From the NCBI RefSeq assembly GCF_000341085.1, contig NZ_ANBA01000007.1, positions 342,680 through 406,679 of the forward strand: a stretch of DNA of 64,000 nucleotides, given 5' to 3'. This document shows, piece by piece, positions 17,174-26,276 of this stretch. Source of the DNA: Nocardiopsis ganjiahuensis DSM 45031 (GTDB lineage: Bacteria > Actinomycetota > Actinomycetes > Streptosporangiales > Streptosporangiaceae). Under the pieces are notes generated by a model, which saw only the letters and a program-made list of their open reading frames with translations, did no database searches and was not told the DNA's origin. Made by a program: the position numbers and the translations under genes. Every line of letters starts with the position of its first letter. Within the stretch, counting starts at the first letter, position 1.

Positions 17174-18364
17174 ATGCGGCACCGCATCATCGTCCTGGGC
17201 GCCGGCTACGCCGGAGCCGCCTCGGCCGGACACCTCGCCCGCCGGCTGCACCCCGACGACGTCGAGATCACCGTCGTCAGCGCCGACCCCGACTTCGTCG
17301 AGCGGATGCGCCTGCACCAGCTCGCCGCCGGACAGGAGCTGCGCCGCCTCCCGCTGACACGCATGTTCGCGGGCACCGGCATCCGGCTGCGCGTCGCCAG
17401 GGTCACCGCCCTGGACGCCGATCGGCGCACCGTCACCGTCACCGACGGGAAGGGCACCGACCAGCTCGAGTACGACACCCTCCTGTACACGCTCGGCAGC
17501 ACCAGCGCCGACCACGGTGTACCGGGAGTCGACGAGCACGCCTTCAACGTCGCCGACCGGCCCTCGGCGCAGCGGTTGCGCGAGCGCCTGGACGAACTCG
17601 GCGACCGGGGCAGGGTCACGGTCGTGGGCGGCAACCTGACCGGGATCGAGGCCGCCACCGAGATCGCCGAGTCCCGGCCCGGTCTGCGGGTCGCCCTCGC
17701 CACCAGCGGCGAGGTCGGCGGCTGGCTGGGGGACAAGGCCCGCCGCCACCTGCTGCGCGCCTTCGACCGGCTCGGCATCGCCATCCACCAGCAGACCACC
17801 GTCGACGGTGTCGACGCGGCCGGTGTCCACGTCGACGGCGGCAGCGTCCTGCCCGCCGACGTGACCGTGTGGGCGGCCGGGTTCGCCACCCACCCCATCG
17901 CCGCCGCAAGTGGCCTGGAGGTCGAGGAGAACGGCCAGATCACCGTCGACCGCATGATGCGCTCGGTCTCCCACCCGGAGGTCTACGCCGCCGGGGACAG
18001 CGCCCACGCCATCGGGGACAACGGTGCGCCGCTGCCGATGTCCTGCGCCTCGGCCAACCTGACCAGGGCACAGGCCACCGCCACCGTCGTCGGGGACCTG
18101 ACCGGCCGAGAGGTGTCCAAGGCCCCGCTCTTCTACCCCGGCAACTGCGTCAGCCTCGGCGGCAAGGACGCGCTCTTCCAGGTGGTCGACGGCGAGGCCA
18201 GGTCCAAGTCCTGGGCCCTGCGCGGCTGGGCGGCCACCCGGGTCAAGGCGGCCGTGCTCAGGACCGTCACCTGGAACACCGGCAACCCCACCTACGGGTT
18301 GCCCTCGCGCAGGCGCCGCCTGACCCCCGGACCGGTCCGTGCCGCGAAGGCGGTCGCCGACTAA
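17174..18364 (+). CDS. NAD(P)/FAD-dependent oxidoreductase (NDH-2-like)
   Basis: 396 residues. An N-terminal FAD Rossmann motif (IIVLGAGYAGAASAGHLA), a second dinucleotide-binding motif (VVGGNLTGIEAATEIAE, about 155-171) and YAAGDSAH (about 274-281), the late FAD-binding motif, place it in the pyridine nucleotide-disulfide oxidoreductase superfamily, closest to type II NADH dehydrogenase/carotenoid-type members. It is followed 10 bases later by an ECF41-type sigma factor. ECF41 sigmas are usually encoded beside an oxidoreductase, epimerase or carboxymuconolactone decarboxylase, so this is the likely target. Confidence 0.9.
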   Translation: MRHRIIVLGAGYAGAASAGHLARRLHPDDVEITVVSADPDFVERMRLHQLAAGQELRRLPLTRMFAGTGIRLRVARVTALDADRRTVTVTDGKGTDQLEYDTLLYTLGSTSADHGVPGVDEHAFNVADRPSAQRLRERLDELGDRGRVTVVGGNLTGIEAATEIAESRPGLRVALATSGEVGGWLGDKARRHLLRAFDRLGIAIHQQTTVDGVDAAGVHVDGGSVLPADVTVWAAGFATHPIAAASGLEVEENGQITVDRMMRSVSHPEVYAAGDSAHAIGDNGAPLPMSCASANLTRAQATATVVGDLTGREVSKAPLFYPGNCVSLGGKDALFQVVDGEARSKSWALRGWAATRVKAAVLRTVTWNTGNPTYGLPSRRRRLTPGPVRAAKAVAD

Positions 18365-18367
18365 CGT
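18362..18367 (+). promoter_or_regulatory. -10-like TAACGT overlapping a stop codon
   Basis: TAACGT begins with the TAA stop of the oxidoreductase and ends 7 bases before the sigma factor ATG at 18375, which lacks a ribosome site. This gives the sigma gene a possible leaderless promoter of its own within the operon. Confidence 0.4.
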
Positions 18368-18374
18368 GGCACGC

Positions 18375-19310
18375 ATGGACTCCCTCACCGTGGAGCGCTT
18401 CGAGGCCAACCGGTCCCGGCTGGCCTCGTTGGCGTACCGCCTGCTCGGCTCGGCCGCCGACGCCGAGGACACGGTGCAGGACGCGTTCCTGCGCTGGCAG
18501 GCCGCCGACACCGAGCACGTCCGGGTCCCCGAGGCGTGGCTGACCAAGGTGGTCACCAACCTCGCCCTGGACCGGCTCCGTTCGGCGCAGGCGCGGCGCG
18601 AACGCACGGTCGGCGCCTGGCTGCCCGAACCGCTCCTGGACGGGGACCCGATGCTGGGCCCGGCCGAGACCGCCGAGCAGCGCGAGTCGGTGACCCTGGC
18701 GGTGCTGCTGCTGATGGAGCGCCTCTCGCCGGTCGAACGGGCCGTGTACGTCCTGCGTGAGGCCTTCTCCTACAGCCACGCCGAGATCGCCGAGATCCTC
18801 GACGTCTCCCGGGCCGCGAGCCAGCAGCACGCCCACCGGGCGCGCGAGCGCGTCGCGGCCGAACGCAAGGCCGGCGAGGTCGACCGGGCCACGGCGCGTC
18901 GCGTCGTCGAGGCGTTCGTCGACGCCGCCTCCTCCGGCCGCACCGGGCAGCTGGTGGCGCTGCTGACCGACGACGCGACCGGGGTCGCCGACGGTGCCGG
19001 GATGGCCGACAAGCTGCTGTGGTACACCACCCCGGAGCGGGTCGCCTCCGCCCTGCGGGCCGGTTTCAAGCCGACCCCGGCCAAGCGGCGGCTGGTCGGT
19101 GGCTCCCCCTCGATGCACGCCGGTGTGGTCAACGGTTCCCCCGCCCTGGTCGCCGTGCTCGACGACCGAGTGGTGGGCGTGGTGGTCCTGGGGGTGCGCG
19201 AGGGCAGGATCTCGGCCATGCACGGCATCGCCTCCCCGTCCCGGCTCGGCCGCCTCACCGAGCAGTGGCGGCGAGGCGGTCACCGCGACCCCCTCATCGA
19301 TGCGTGGTGA
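18375..19310 (+). CDS. sigJ: ECF41-type RNA polymerase sigma factor with SnoaL-like C-terminus
   Basis: 311 residues. Sigma-70 region 2 is at the N-terminus (RLASLAYRLLGSAADAEDTVQDAFLRW). The linker carries WLPEPL, a hallmark of the ECF41 group. Region 4 follows (LSPVERAVYVLREAFSYSHAEIAEIL, ASQQHAHRARERV). The C-terminal about 110 residues form a SnoaL/NTF2-like domain (VEAFVDAASSGRTGQLVALLTDDATGVADGAG). In this group the C-terminal domain replaces an anti-sigma factor. The usual glycine-rich DGGGK motif appears as ADGAGMADK. The symbol follows mycobacterial SigJ, which has the same layout; orthology is not proven. Confidence 0.88.
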   Translation: MDSLTVERFEANRSRLASLAYRLLGSAADAEDTVQDAFLRWQAADTEHVRVPEAWLTKVVTNLALDRLRSAQARRERTVGAWLPEPLLDGDPMLGPAETAEQRESVTLAVLLLMERLSPVERAVYVLREAFSYSHAEIAEILDVSRAASQQHAHRARERVAAERKAGEVDRATARRVVEAFVDAASSGRTGQLVALLTDDATGVADGAGMADKLLWYTTPERVASALRAGFKPTPAKRRLVGGSPSMHAGVVNGSPALVAVLDDRVVGVVVLGVREGRISAMHGIASPSRLGRLTEQWRRGGHRDPLIDAW

Positions 19311-19379
19311 CCGCCGTGCCGGTCCGCCACCGCGAACGCGCCCCACAGGCCGGGCGCCCGGGGATCCGCTCGGGGGGTC

Positions 19380-19910
19380 CTAGCCGCAACCTTCGGCCCT
19401 GGACCGGGGCAGGCGGCGGGTCCACCACCGTGTCCGCACGGCGGAGACCTCGGCGGCCCAGGCCGGACCGGCCCAGACGAACAGCGCTCCGAAGAGCAGG
19501 GGCGCCAGGAGGCTCGTCGCCTTGCTGATCGGTCCCGGCCGGTCGAGGGTCTCCAGCGTGAACGGTATCCGGGGGTCCTCCGGGTGGTAGGCGACGACGA
19601 GGGTGTCGCCCACCGAATGGCCGAGGGCGCCGTCACCGCGCAGCCGGGCGCCGGTGATGGTCCTTTCCCCCGCGGTGTAGTCCACCCACACCCTCACCGC
19701 CGGCGGGTTGGGCCCTCCGCCGCCTCGCTCATCGCGGTCGGTCACGGTCGCTTCGGCGCGGCCCCTGAAGTCCTCGGGGTTCTCCTCGGCGAAGTAGACC
19801 CTGTGGACCACCCACGCGTTGCCCGCCACCGCGCCGGCGACGACGGCCAACGCGACCATCCACGGGAACACGACCTGGAGGATGAACGGGACGATGTTCT
19901 CCCGGGGCAC
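19380..19910 (-). CDS. DUF3592-like membrane protein
   Basis: 176 residues from a GTG at 19910, chosen because AGGAG lies 7 bases upstream; the longer frame has no site. One helix near the N-terminus (FPWMVALAVVAGAVAGNAWVV) and one near the C-terminus (SLLAPLLFGALFVWAGPAWA) flank an extracytoplasmic beta-rich part with VWVDYTAGE and GDTLVVAYHPEDP. That last phrase, near the second helix, is typical of DUF3592 proteins. Function unknown. Confidence 0.7.
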   Translation of the reverse strand: MPRENIVPFILQVVFPWMVALAVVAGAVAGNAWVVHRVYFAEENPEDFRGRAEATVTDRDERGGGGPNPPAVRVWVDYTAGERTITGARLRGDGALGHSVGDTLVVAYHPEDPRIPFTLETLDRPGPISKATSLLAPLLFGALFVWAGPAWAAEVSAVRTRWWTRRLPRSRAEGCG

Positions 19911-20026
19911 GGCGGGCTCCTGACTCTGCACAGGGGGAGGGGCCCCGTCTGTGTACCCGCGGGAGCGTTCGCCATCCGTGCCCGGAGAACTCGGCTACCG
20001 GTGGCGGGGGAGGCGCTGGAATCAGG

Positions 20027-20860
20027 TCACTGGGGTGTGGGAGCGGCGGCGGTCCGTGCGCCACGCCGGCGGGCGGGGACGATCCGGCCGCGGCGGCGGG
20101 CGATCCACATGAAGACCACCGTGGCCATGACGCAGAACACCACGGAGTACACGCTGCCCTCGGGGCCGAACGAGCCGCCGGTGATCAGGGGGTGGCCGGA
20201 CATGGTGGCGTCCAGCAGCCCCGGAGGCGTGTCGCTGCCGGAGACCGCGGTGCTGAAGAGCGCGGATCCGCCGAGGTTCCAGCCCAGGTGCAGGCCGATG
20301 GGCAGCCACAGGCTGCGGGTGGCGATGTAGGCGGCGGTGAGCATGCCGCCGGCCTCGATGGCGATGGCGATGGCGCCCCACAGGGTGGCGTGCGGGTTGA
20401 TCAGGTGCACGAGCCCGAAGGCCAGTCCGGTCAGCGCGAGGGAGATCCAGGTCCCCGTGTACTCCTCGATGACGCGGAACAGCACACCGCGCCACATCAG
20501 CTCCTCGGACACCGCGACGGCGACCATGAAGCCGACCAGGCCCAGGGCGCCCATCGGGGAGCCCAGACCGTGGACCTGATAGCCGCCGAGAAAGGTGATG
20601 TTGACGATGACCAGGGAGAACAGGCCGACACCGAGGAGGGTTCCCCAGCCGGTGGCGGCGGTGGCGCCCGCCCAGGCCAGCTCGGTCACCTCGCGCTTCT
20701 CGGTGCGGCGCACCACCCACCGGTAGACGAACACCGAGGCGACGGCGAACACAAGGCCCAGGATCAGGCTGAGCCAGGGGTGGTCCTGGACCGCGAAGAG
20801 CGTTTGTCCGCCGACGAAGGCGACCGCGGCGACGGCCAGAAGCTGCCAGAGAAGTCTCAT
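20027..20860 (-). CDS. CPBP family intramembrane metalloprotease (CAAX/Abi)
   Basis: 277 residues from an ATG with GGAAAG upstream. About eight hydrophobic segments. The catalytic motifs are intact: SEELMWRGVLFR (EExxxR, about 136-147), AFGLVHLINPHA (FxxxH, about 160-171) and LHLGWNLGG (HxxxN, about 199-207). The family comprises glutamate-type intramembrane proteases that process CAAX proteins in eukaryotes and are linked to bacteriocin immunity or unknown roles in bacteria. It stands alone. Confidence 0.92.
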   Translation of the reverse strand: MRLLWQLLAVAAVAFVGGQTLFAVQDHPWLSLILGLVFAVASVFVYRWVVRRTEKREVTELAWAGATAATGWGTLLGVGLFSLVIVNITFLGGYQVHGLGSPMGALGLVGFMVAVAVSEELMWRGVLFRVIEEYTGTWISLALTGLAFGLVHLINPHATLWGAIAIAIEAGGMLTAAYIATRSLWLPIGLHLGWNLGGSALFSTAVSGSDTPPGLLDATMSGHPLITGGSFGPEGSVYSVVFCVMATVVFMWIARRRGRIVPARRRGARTAAAPTPQ

Positions 20861-21170
20861 GGGGGTCTTTCCGGATAGGTGCGGACAGGGTGCCGCGACT
20901 GGTGAGAACGCTACTGATCCGGAGGGGGCGCGGTCGTCACCCCGGGGTGGACACCTGCGCGTAGCTCTCCCGGGGGACACGGGCCGGAAGGCGTGGCCCG
21001 ACCCGCGCACCGGTCGCGGCCGGCGCCGGGGCGCGGGGCCGCCGTCCGGAGCCGTCCGGGTCTGTCGGGTCGAGCCGGTTACCGGTGCTCAGGCGCCCGG
21101 TCGGCTCCGCACGGTCCAGATCGTTGATGGGAAAATGTGCCCTGGTCAGTGGTCATCAGCGATCAAGGAT
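20861..21170. other. 310-base gap between two minus-strand genes, nothing recognised
   Basis: GC-rich with no frame of coding character and no clear hairpin. It should contain the promoter of the CPBP protease gene near 20861-20900, where the sequence is slightly less GC-rich. Confidence 0.4.
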
Positions 21171-22027
21171 CTAGGACCGGGGCAGGTCCAGGGGCAGCTG
21201 TGCGGCGGGTTCCGGGGGCACCTCGACCCGGGGCGGCGGTTTCCCCTTCCCGCTCCGGCCCCCGGGGCGGTCGAGGCCGTGGCGGGCGGCGATCTCGCGT
21301 ACGGCCTCGGTGACGATGCGCTGGTAGGACTCGGGGGCGTAGGAGCCCCGGCCGTACAGCTCCCGGTAGAGCGGCAGCAGGCCGGGGTGTTCGCGGGTCA
21401 GCCATGCGCGGTACCACTCGCGGGCACCCGGGCGCAGGTGCAGGACGACCGGAGTGAGGCGGGTGGCCCCGGCCTCGGCGACGGCGGCGACGGTCTCCTC
21501 GATCTGCTCGGCGGAGTCACTCAGCCCGGGCAGGATCGGGGCCATCAGCACCGAACACTCCAGACCGCGATCGGCCAGACGGCGCACCACGTTCAGGCGG
21601 GCGCGAGGGCCGGGGGTGCCCGGCTCCACCGTGCGCCACAGGGTCTCGCTCACCGAGCCGACCGAGACCGCCATGCCGACCTCGGTGACCCGGGCGGCCT
21701 GTTCGAGGAGGTCGAGGTCGCGCAGTACGAGGGTGCCCTTGGTGAGGATCGAGAACGGGTTGGCGGCGTCGCGCAGGGCGGAGATGATCTGCGGCATCAG
21801 CCGGTAGCGCCCCTCGACCCGCTGGTAGGGGTCGGTGTTGGTGCCCATCGCGATGTGCTCGCCGCGCCAGGAGCGACGGGCTCGCCGTTCTCGCCCGCCC
21901 GCACCGGCCCGGGACCGGCTGTGTGCACCCCCGCCCGGCCGGTGCCGCGCACCGGCGGGGCGGGAGTGAAGTCGAACAGGGTGTCCTGCTCGGCAGTGGT
22001 TCCCGCTCTCAGGTTCTCCCAGCGCAT
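21171..22027 (-). pseudogene. radical SAM protein (Rv2578c/SplB-like) with internal deletion and frameshift
   Basis: The ATG at 22027 opens MRWENLRAG, the usual start of this family. After about 50 codons the frame changes: WRGEHIAMGTNTDPYQRVEGRYRLM and the whole C-terminal part lie in another frame (21171 to about 21870). The segment that should lie between, with the GCSHACxYCF radical SAM cysteines and the DFDT...VVVK stretch, is absent. The remnant therefore cannot bind the [4Fe-4S] cluster. The C-terminal half is well kept (ILTKGTLVLRDLDLL, LMAPILPGLSDS), which suggests recent decay or an assembly error. A LexA-like box precedes it; the mycobacterial homologue is, as I recall, DNA-damage induced. 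Confidence 0.8.
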
Positions 22028-22036
22028 GGGTTCAAT

Positions 22037-22052
22037 TCGAACATGTTTTCGA
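22037..22052. promoter_or_regulatory. LexA (SOS) box-like palindrome
   Basis: TCGAACATGTTTTCGA differs from the actinobacterial SOS box TCGAAC-N4-GTTCGA at one position. It is centred about 18 bases upstream of the radical SAM start at 22027. Confidence 0.65.
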
Positions 22053-22187
22053 ACATCTGTCCAGTGTTTCAGCGGGGCCGGGGATCGCGTGGAACCGAGG
22101 CCGGGCCCGGCCGAGGACCGGTCAGACGGGGCTGGCGGTCGCGAGCCCGGAACGGCCCGCCGAACCCGGGCGGTGGCCCGGCAGGCT

Positions 22188-23483
22188 CTAGCCCGTTGAC
22201 TCGCCCGGGTCCCTCAGCAGGCTCTGCTCCAGGCGTTCGCTCGTCCAGCGCTCCACCGCGCGGCCCCGCTCGGCCCGGACCTCGGGCACGGTCTCCTCCG
22301 CGTCGACGAGGACGACCTCGCGGCCTTCGTCGACGAGTTTCGCCGCGGTCTCGGCAGTGGTCCTGCGCGCGATCGGCAGGGCGCCGGTCACGCGGCTCAT
22401 GTCCAGGACCACGGTGTCCGTCCGCGGAGGGCGGTCGACGATCTCGTGCACCAGCGACTCGACACCGCTCAGCCCCAGGTCGCCCTGGAGCGTGTAGACC
22501 GTCGCCGGGCGCCCCTCGACCGACACTCTGCGCGTTTCCCGCAGGGAGGACCGCGCCGGTCGGCCCACCTCCATCAGGTGCAGGCCCAGGTCGTCGGACA
22601 GGTGCTCCATCATGGCGATCCCCCGAACGCTGTGGCCGTGGGGGTCCAGGCGGGGGGAGCGGACGGCGACGCCGATCTGCCCCGGGAGCACCCCGATGAT
22701 CCCCCCGGAGACCCCGCTCTTGGCGGGGATGCCGACGCTGGTGAGCCAGTCCCCGGCCGCGTCGTACATGCCGCACGAGGCCATGACGCTGAGCACGTGC
22801 TTGGTGGTGCGCCGGCTGAACAGCCGCTCGCCGGTGTCGGGCTGCACTCCGCCGTTGGCCAGGGTCGAGGCCATGAGCGCGAGGTCGCGGACGGTGACCA
22901 CGGCCGAGCACTGCCGGACGTACCCCTCGGCGACGGTCGAGGGGTCCCGGGGCAGCAGGTCCGCGGCGCGCAGCAGGCGGGCGATGTCCCGGTCGCGCTC
23001 CCCGTCGGCGATCTCGCTGGCGGCCAGGGACTCGTCGACCTCGATCGGCCGCTGCGCCAGCCGGGAGAACAGCGCGAGCAGGCGGTCCACGGCCGGGGCC
23101 TCATCGCTCCGGACGAGCGCGTGCGCGGCGATCGCGCCGGCGTTGATCATCGGGTTGGCGGGCCTGCCGCTCCCGGGCTCCAACGACAGTTCGTCGAAGG
23201 CCTCGCCGCTGGGTTCGACCCCGATCCGCTCCAGCACCGCGTCGAACCCCCGGTCCTCGATCGCGAGCGCGTAGGCGAAGGGTTTGGACATCGACTGGAT
23301 ACTGAACCGGTCCTCGGCGTCCCCGCTGGCGTACACGGTTCCGTTGACCGTGCACAGGGCGACCGCCGCACGGTCGGGGTCGGCGGCGGCGAGCTCCGGT
23401 ATGCCCTCGGGCAGGGAGCCGGAGTCGACGTGGCTCGTCTCCGCGATGATCTCGTCGAGGTAGTCCAGGATCGTTGAGTGCAT
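22188..23483 (-). CDS. glsA: glutaminase A with C-terminal STAS domain (copy 1)
   Basis: 431 residues. The beta-lactamase-like glutaminase core covers about 1-310: FSIQSMSKPFAYALAI carries the catalytic Ser-x-x-Lys, and NPMINAGAIAAHALV, GYVRQCSAVVTVRDLALMASTLANGG and KSGVSGGIIGVLPG are family signatures. Residues about 325-425 form a STAS domain (VESLVHEIVDRPPRTDTVVLDMSRV, KLVDEGREVVLVDAEE). The enzyme converts L-glutamine to glutamate and ammonia; the STAS part may bind nucleotide or partners. A paralogue with the same architecture lies 139 bases upstream on the same strand. Confidence 0.93.
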   Translation of the reverse strand: MHSTILDYLDEIIAETSHVDSGSLPEGIPELAAADPDRAAVALCTVNGTVYASGDAEDRFSIQSMSKPFAYALAIEDRGFDAVLERIGVEPSGEAFDELSLEPGSGRPANPMINAGAIAAHALVRSDEAPAVDRLLALFSRLAQRPIEVDESLAASEIADGERDRDIARLLRAADLLPRDPSTVAEGYVRQCSAVVTVRDLALMASTLANGGVQPDTGERLFSRRTTKHVLSVMASCGMYDAAGDWLTSVGIPAKSGVSGGIIGVLPGQIGVAVRSPRLDPHGHSVRGIAMMEHLSDDLGLHLMEVGRPARSSLRETRRVSVEGRPATVYTLQGDLGLSGVESLVHEIVDRPPRTDTVVLDMSRVTGALPIARRTTAETAAKLVDEGREVVLVDAEETVPEVRAERGRAVERWTSERLEQSLLRDPGESTG

Positions 23484-23622
23484 CGGGGTTCCTCCCTCTC
23501 GGGATTCGGTGCCGCCGGGTTCTGGGGGCGCGAGCCGAGCGTGTCCCCGGGCGGCACGCCCGGAGCCGACCTCTCGGCTCTCCTGTCCGGTTTCGTGAGG
23601 AGTGGCGGGCGGGCCCCGCCCG

Positions 23623-24921
23623 TCAACCGATCGGCCCGGCCGGCTCCTTCAGCAGGCCCTGCTCCAGGCGCTCGCTCGTCCAGCGCTCCACCGCGCGGCC
23701 CCGGCTGTCCTGGAACTCGGGCACGGTCTCCTCCGGGTCGATCAGGATGATCCGGTGCCCGGCGTCGATGAGCTTGGTGGCCATCGCCGCCGAGGTGGTG
23801 CGCGCCACCGGCAGCACCTCGTCGACCCGGCTCATGTCGAAGACCACCAGCTCGGTCGAGGGCGGGTTCTCCACGAGCTCGTGCACCAGTGACTCGATGC
23901 TGCTCAGCACCATGTCGCCCTGGAGCACGTAGACCGTCGTCGGTTCCCCCTCCACCGTCTCCTTGCGGGTTCCGCGCAGCGAGGAGCGCGCGGGCCTGCC
24001 CGTCTCCATCAGGTGCAGTCCCAGGTCCTTGGAGAGCTTCTCCATCATCACCACGCCGCGCGCGCTGTTGCCGTGGGCGTCCAGGCGCGGTGAGAAGACC
24101 GCCACCCCCACCTGGCCGGGCAGGACCCCCATGATGCCCCCGGCCACGCCGCTCTTGGCGGGGATCCCGACGCTGGTGAACCAGTCCCCGGCCGCGTCGT
24201 ACATGCCGCACGAGGCCATCACGCTCAGCAGGTGCCGTGTGGTCTCCCTGCTGAACAGCCGGACGCCGGTGTTGGGCTGCACTCCGCCGTTGGCCAGGGT
24301 GGAGGCCATGAGCGCCAGGTCCCGCACGGTGACGGTGGCCGAGCACTGGCGGATGTAGCCCTCGACAGCGGCCGAGGGGTCCCGGGCCAGGCGGCCGGAG
24401 GCGTGCAGCAGGTAGGCGAGCCCGAGGTTGCGGTCCCCGGTCGCGAGCTCCGAGGCGGCCAGGGACTCGTCGATCCCGATCGGCCGTTGCGCCAGGTCGG
24501 AGAACAGGCCGAGGAGCCGCTCCACGGCCGGGGCCTCCTCGCTCCGGATGAGCGCGTGGGTGGCGATCGCCCCCGCGTTGATCATCGGGTTGCGCGGTCT
24601 GCCGGTCTCCGGGTCCAGCGACAGCTCGTTGAAGGCCTCACCGCTGGGTTCCACCCCCACGCGGTCGAGGACGTACTCCAGGCCGTGGTCCTCGATCGCG
24701 AGCGCGTAGGCGAACGGTTTGGACATCGACTGGATGCTGAACTCCTGGTCGGCGTCCCCGCTGGCGTACACGGTTCCGTTGACCGTGCACAGGGCCACCG
24801 CCACACGGTTCGGGTCGGCGGCGGCGAGCTCGGGGATGTAGTCGGCCGTGGCACCGGAGTCCACGTGGCCGGTCTGCTCCACGATGGCGTCGAGGTAGTC
24901 GAGGATCGGTGAGCGCAGCAA
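23623..24921 (-). CDS. glsA: glutaminase A with C-terminal STAS domain (copy 2)
   Basis: Tandem paralogue of the preceding entry, about 432 residues, with the same motifs in order (FSIQSMSKPFAYALAI, NPMINAGAIATHALI, KSGVAGGIMGVLPG) and a STAS tail. The start is uncertain. Alignment with copy 1 points to the TTG at 24921, or the CTG next to it, with GGGGGA just upstream. A longer frame to 24996 exists but its extra residues have no counterpart in copy 1. Divergence is spread along the length, so the duplication is not recent. Both copies appear intact. Confidence 0.9.
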   Translation of the reverse strand: MLRSPILDYLDAIVEQTGHVDSGATADYIPELAAADPNRVAVALCTVNGTVYASGDADQEFSIQSMSKPFAYALAIEDHGLEYVLDRVGVEPSGEAFNELSLDPETGRPRNPMINAGAIATHALIRSEEAPAVERLLGLFSDLAQRPIGIDESLAASELATGDRNLGLAYLLHASGRLARDPSAAVEGYIRQCSATVTVRDLALMASTLANGGVQPNTGVRLFSRETTRHLLSVMASCGMYDAAGDWFTSVGIPAKSGVAGGIMGVLPGQVGVAVFSPRLDAHGNSARGVVMMEKLSKDLGLHLMETGRPARSSLRGTRKETVEGEPTTVYVLQGDMVLSSIESLVHELVENPPSTELVVFDMSRVDEVLPVARTTSAAMATKLIDAGHRIILIDPEETVPEFQDSRGRAVERWTSERLEQGLLKEPAGPIG

Positions 24922-25232
24922 AGGGTCCCCCGTCTTTCGGATCAGTGCTGCCAAGGGTGTCGCCCCACGGTTCTCCCCTGGCCCCGGGCGCCACAACCCT
25001 CACCCCGGTCACCGTCTCCCCATCGCGGTCCACACGAGAACGAGAGTTTCCCGTTTCTGGGAAAGAGAACAATCGTGCCTTTCACCGCTCGGTCCGGCTG
25101 GTCCCGGCGCCGTCGCGGCCCCACCGCTGCCCCTGAGCGCCTGCTGCTCCGACGGAGACGTGGATACTGGGGGTCCCCGGGGGTACCCGGGCCGGAGAGG
25201 GCACCTCGGCCGCTGGAGGGTGGGATCAGGAC
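24922..25232. other. divergent intergenic region with a TTTCCC-N6-GGGAAA inverted repeat
   Basis: 311 bases between glsA copy 2 (minus) and the BrkB-like gene (plus). The inverted repeat TTTCCC (25047-25052) / GGGAAA (25059-25064) could be an operator. A short GC-rich palindromic stretch occurs at about 25168-25190. No gene is seen. Confidence 0.45.
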
Positions 25233-26147
25233 GTGGGAACACAGGGCGGGCGCGGCCGGGCGCGCGGTACCTCGGACGCCGCGGTCTCCCGGCCGACCCG
25301 GATCCCGGCGGCGGGCTGGCGCGCCGTCGTGGCACGGGTCTGGTCGGAGCTGGAGGAGGGCCGTGCCGGTCTGCTCGCCGCGGGCATGGCGTTCAAGGCG
25401 ATGCTCGCCCTGTTCCCGGCCCTGCTCGCCGCGGTCAGCGTCTTCGGCATCCTCGCCGACCCCGAGGAGCTCACCGACCAGATCCGGGACTGGATGGCCG
25501 CCGCGCCCGACGAGGTGAGCACATTGGTCGGCGAACAGCTCACCGCGATCGCCGAGACCGAGACCGGCACGCTCGGGTTCACGTTCGCCACCGCCCTGAC
25601 CGTGGCGCTGTGGAACGCGTCGGGGGCCATGGCGGGACTGATGGAGGGCTGCAACACCGCCTACGGCGAGGTGGACCACCGTCCCTTCCTCGTCAAGCGC
25701 GGTGTCGCCCTGCTCCTGTCCTTGGGCGTGGGAGCCTTCGTCTTCGCCGTGGTCGGCCTGATCACCCTGCTCCCGATGCTGCTGCACGGCGTCGGCCTGG
25801 GGGAGGAGATGGCCCTGGCGATCCGGATCGGCCAGTGGCCCCTGCTCGCCGTGGTGACCGTTGCCGCGCTGGGGGTGGTCTACCGGGTCGCGCCCCGGCG
25901 GCGGACGTCGACGGTCCGCTGGCTCACACCGGGCGCGGTCATCGCGATGGTGCTGTGGTTGGCCTGTTCGGGGCTGTTCGCGCTCTTCGTGCAGCGGTTC
26001 GGCGACTTCGGGGCGACCTACGGGACGATCGCCGGGGTCATCGTGCTGATGATCTGGTTGTGGCTGTCGTCGTTCGTCGTGCTGCTCGGCGCCGCGATCA
26101 ACGCTGAACTCGAGACCCAGGCCGGAGTTCGCGGGGACAGCGCCTGA
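25233..26147 (+). CDS. YihY/BrkB family membrane protein
   Basis: 304 residues from a GTG, with GGAGGG about 12 bases upstream. Six membrane segments (for example AGMAFKAMLALFPALLAAVSVFGIL, GVALLLSLGVGAFVFAVVGLI, WPLLAVVTVAALGVVYRV, AVIAMVLWLACSGLFALFVQRF, GTIAGVIVLMIWLWLSSFVVLLGAAINAE). The last one, with the conserved IWLWLSSFVVLLGAAINAE, identifies the YihY/BrkB family, once mis-named ribonuclease BN. The function is undecided. Confidence 0.92.
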   Translation: MGTQGGRGRARGTSDAAVSRPTRIPAAGWRAVVARVWSELEEGRAGLLAAGMAFKAMLALFPALLAAVSVFGILADPEELTDQIRDWMAAAPDEVSTLVGEQLTAIAETETGTLGFTFATALTVALWNASGAMAGLMEGCNTAYGEVDHRPFLVKRGVALLLSLGVGAFVFAVVGLITLLPMLLHGVGLGEEMALAIRIGQWPLLAVVTVAALGVVYRVAPRRRTSTVRWLTPGAVIAMVLWLACSGLFALFVQRFGDFGATYGTIAGVIVLMIWLWLSSFVVLLGAAINAELETQAGVRGDSA

Positions 26148-26276
26148 CCAGCCCGGGGTACCCGCGGCCCCGGAAGGTCCTAAGCACCGGATCGGTCCAG
26201 AGCCGGAGGGCCCCGCCCCTGCCCCCGAACCGGTTCGCTGGTGCTCTGACCGGGAAGGCTCGCCGGTTCGGATGCC

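Noticed and set aside
17049..17357. 102-codon frame starting MNLRRKG
   Set aside because: The start is part of the 36-base repeat and the remainder overlaps the oxidoreductase in another frame. Similar starts at the other copies come from the shared DNA, not a shared peptide.
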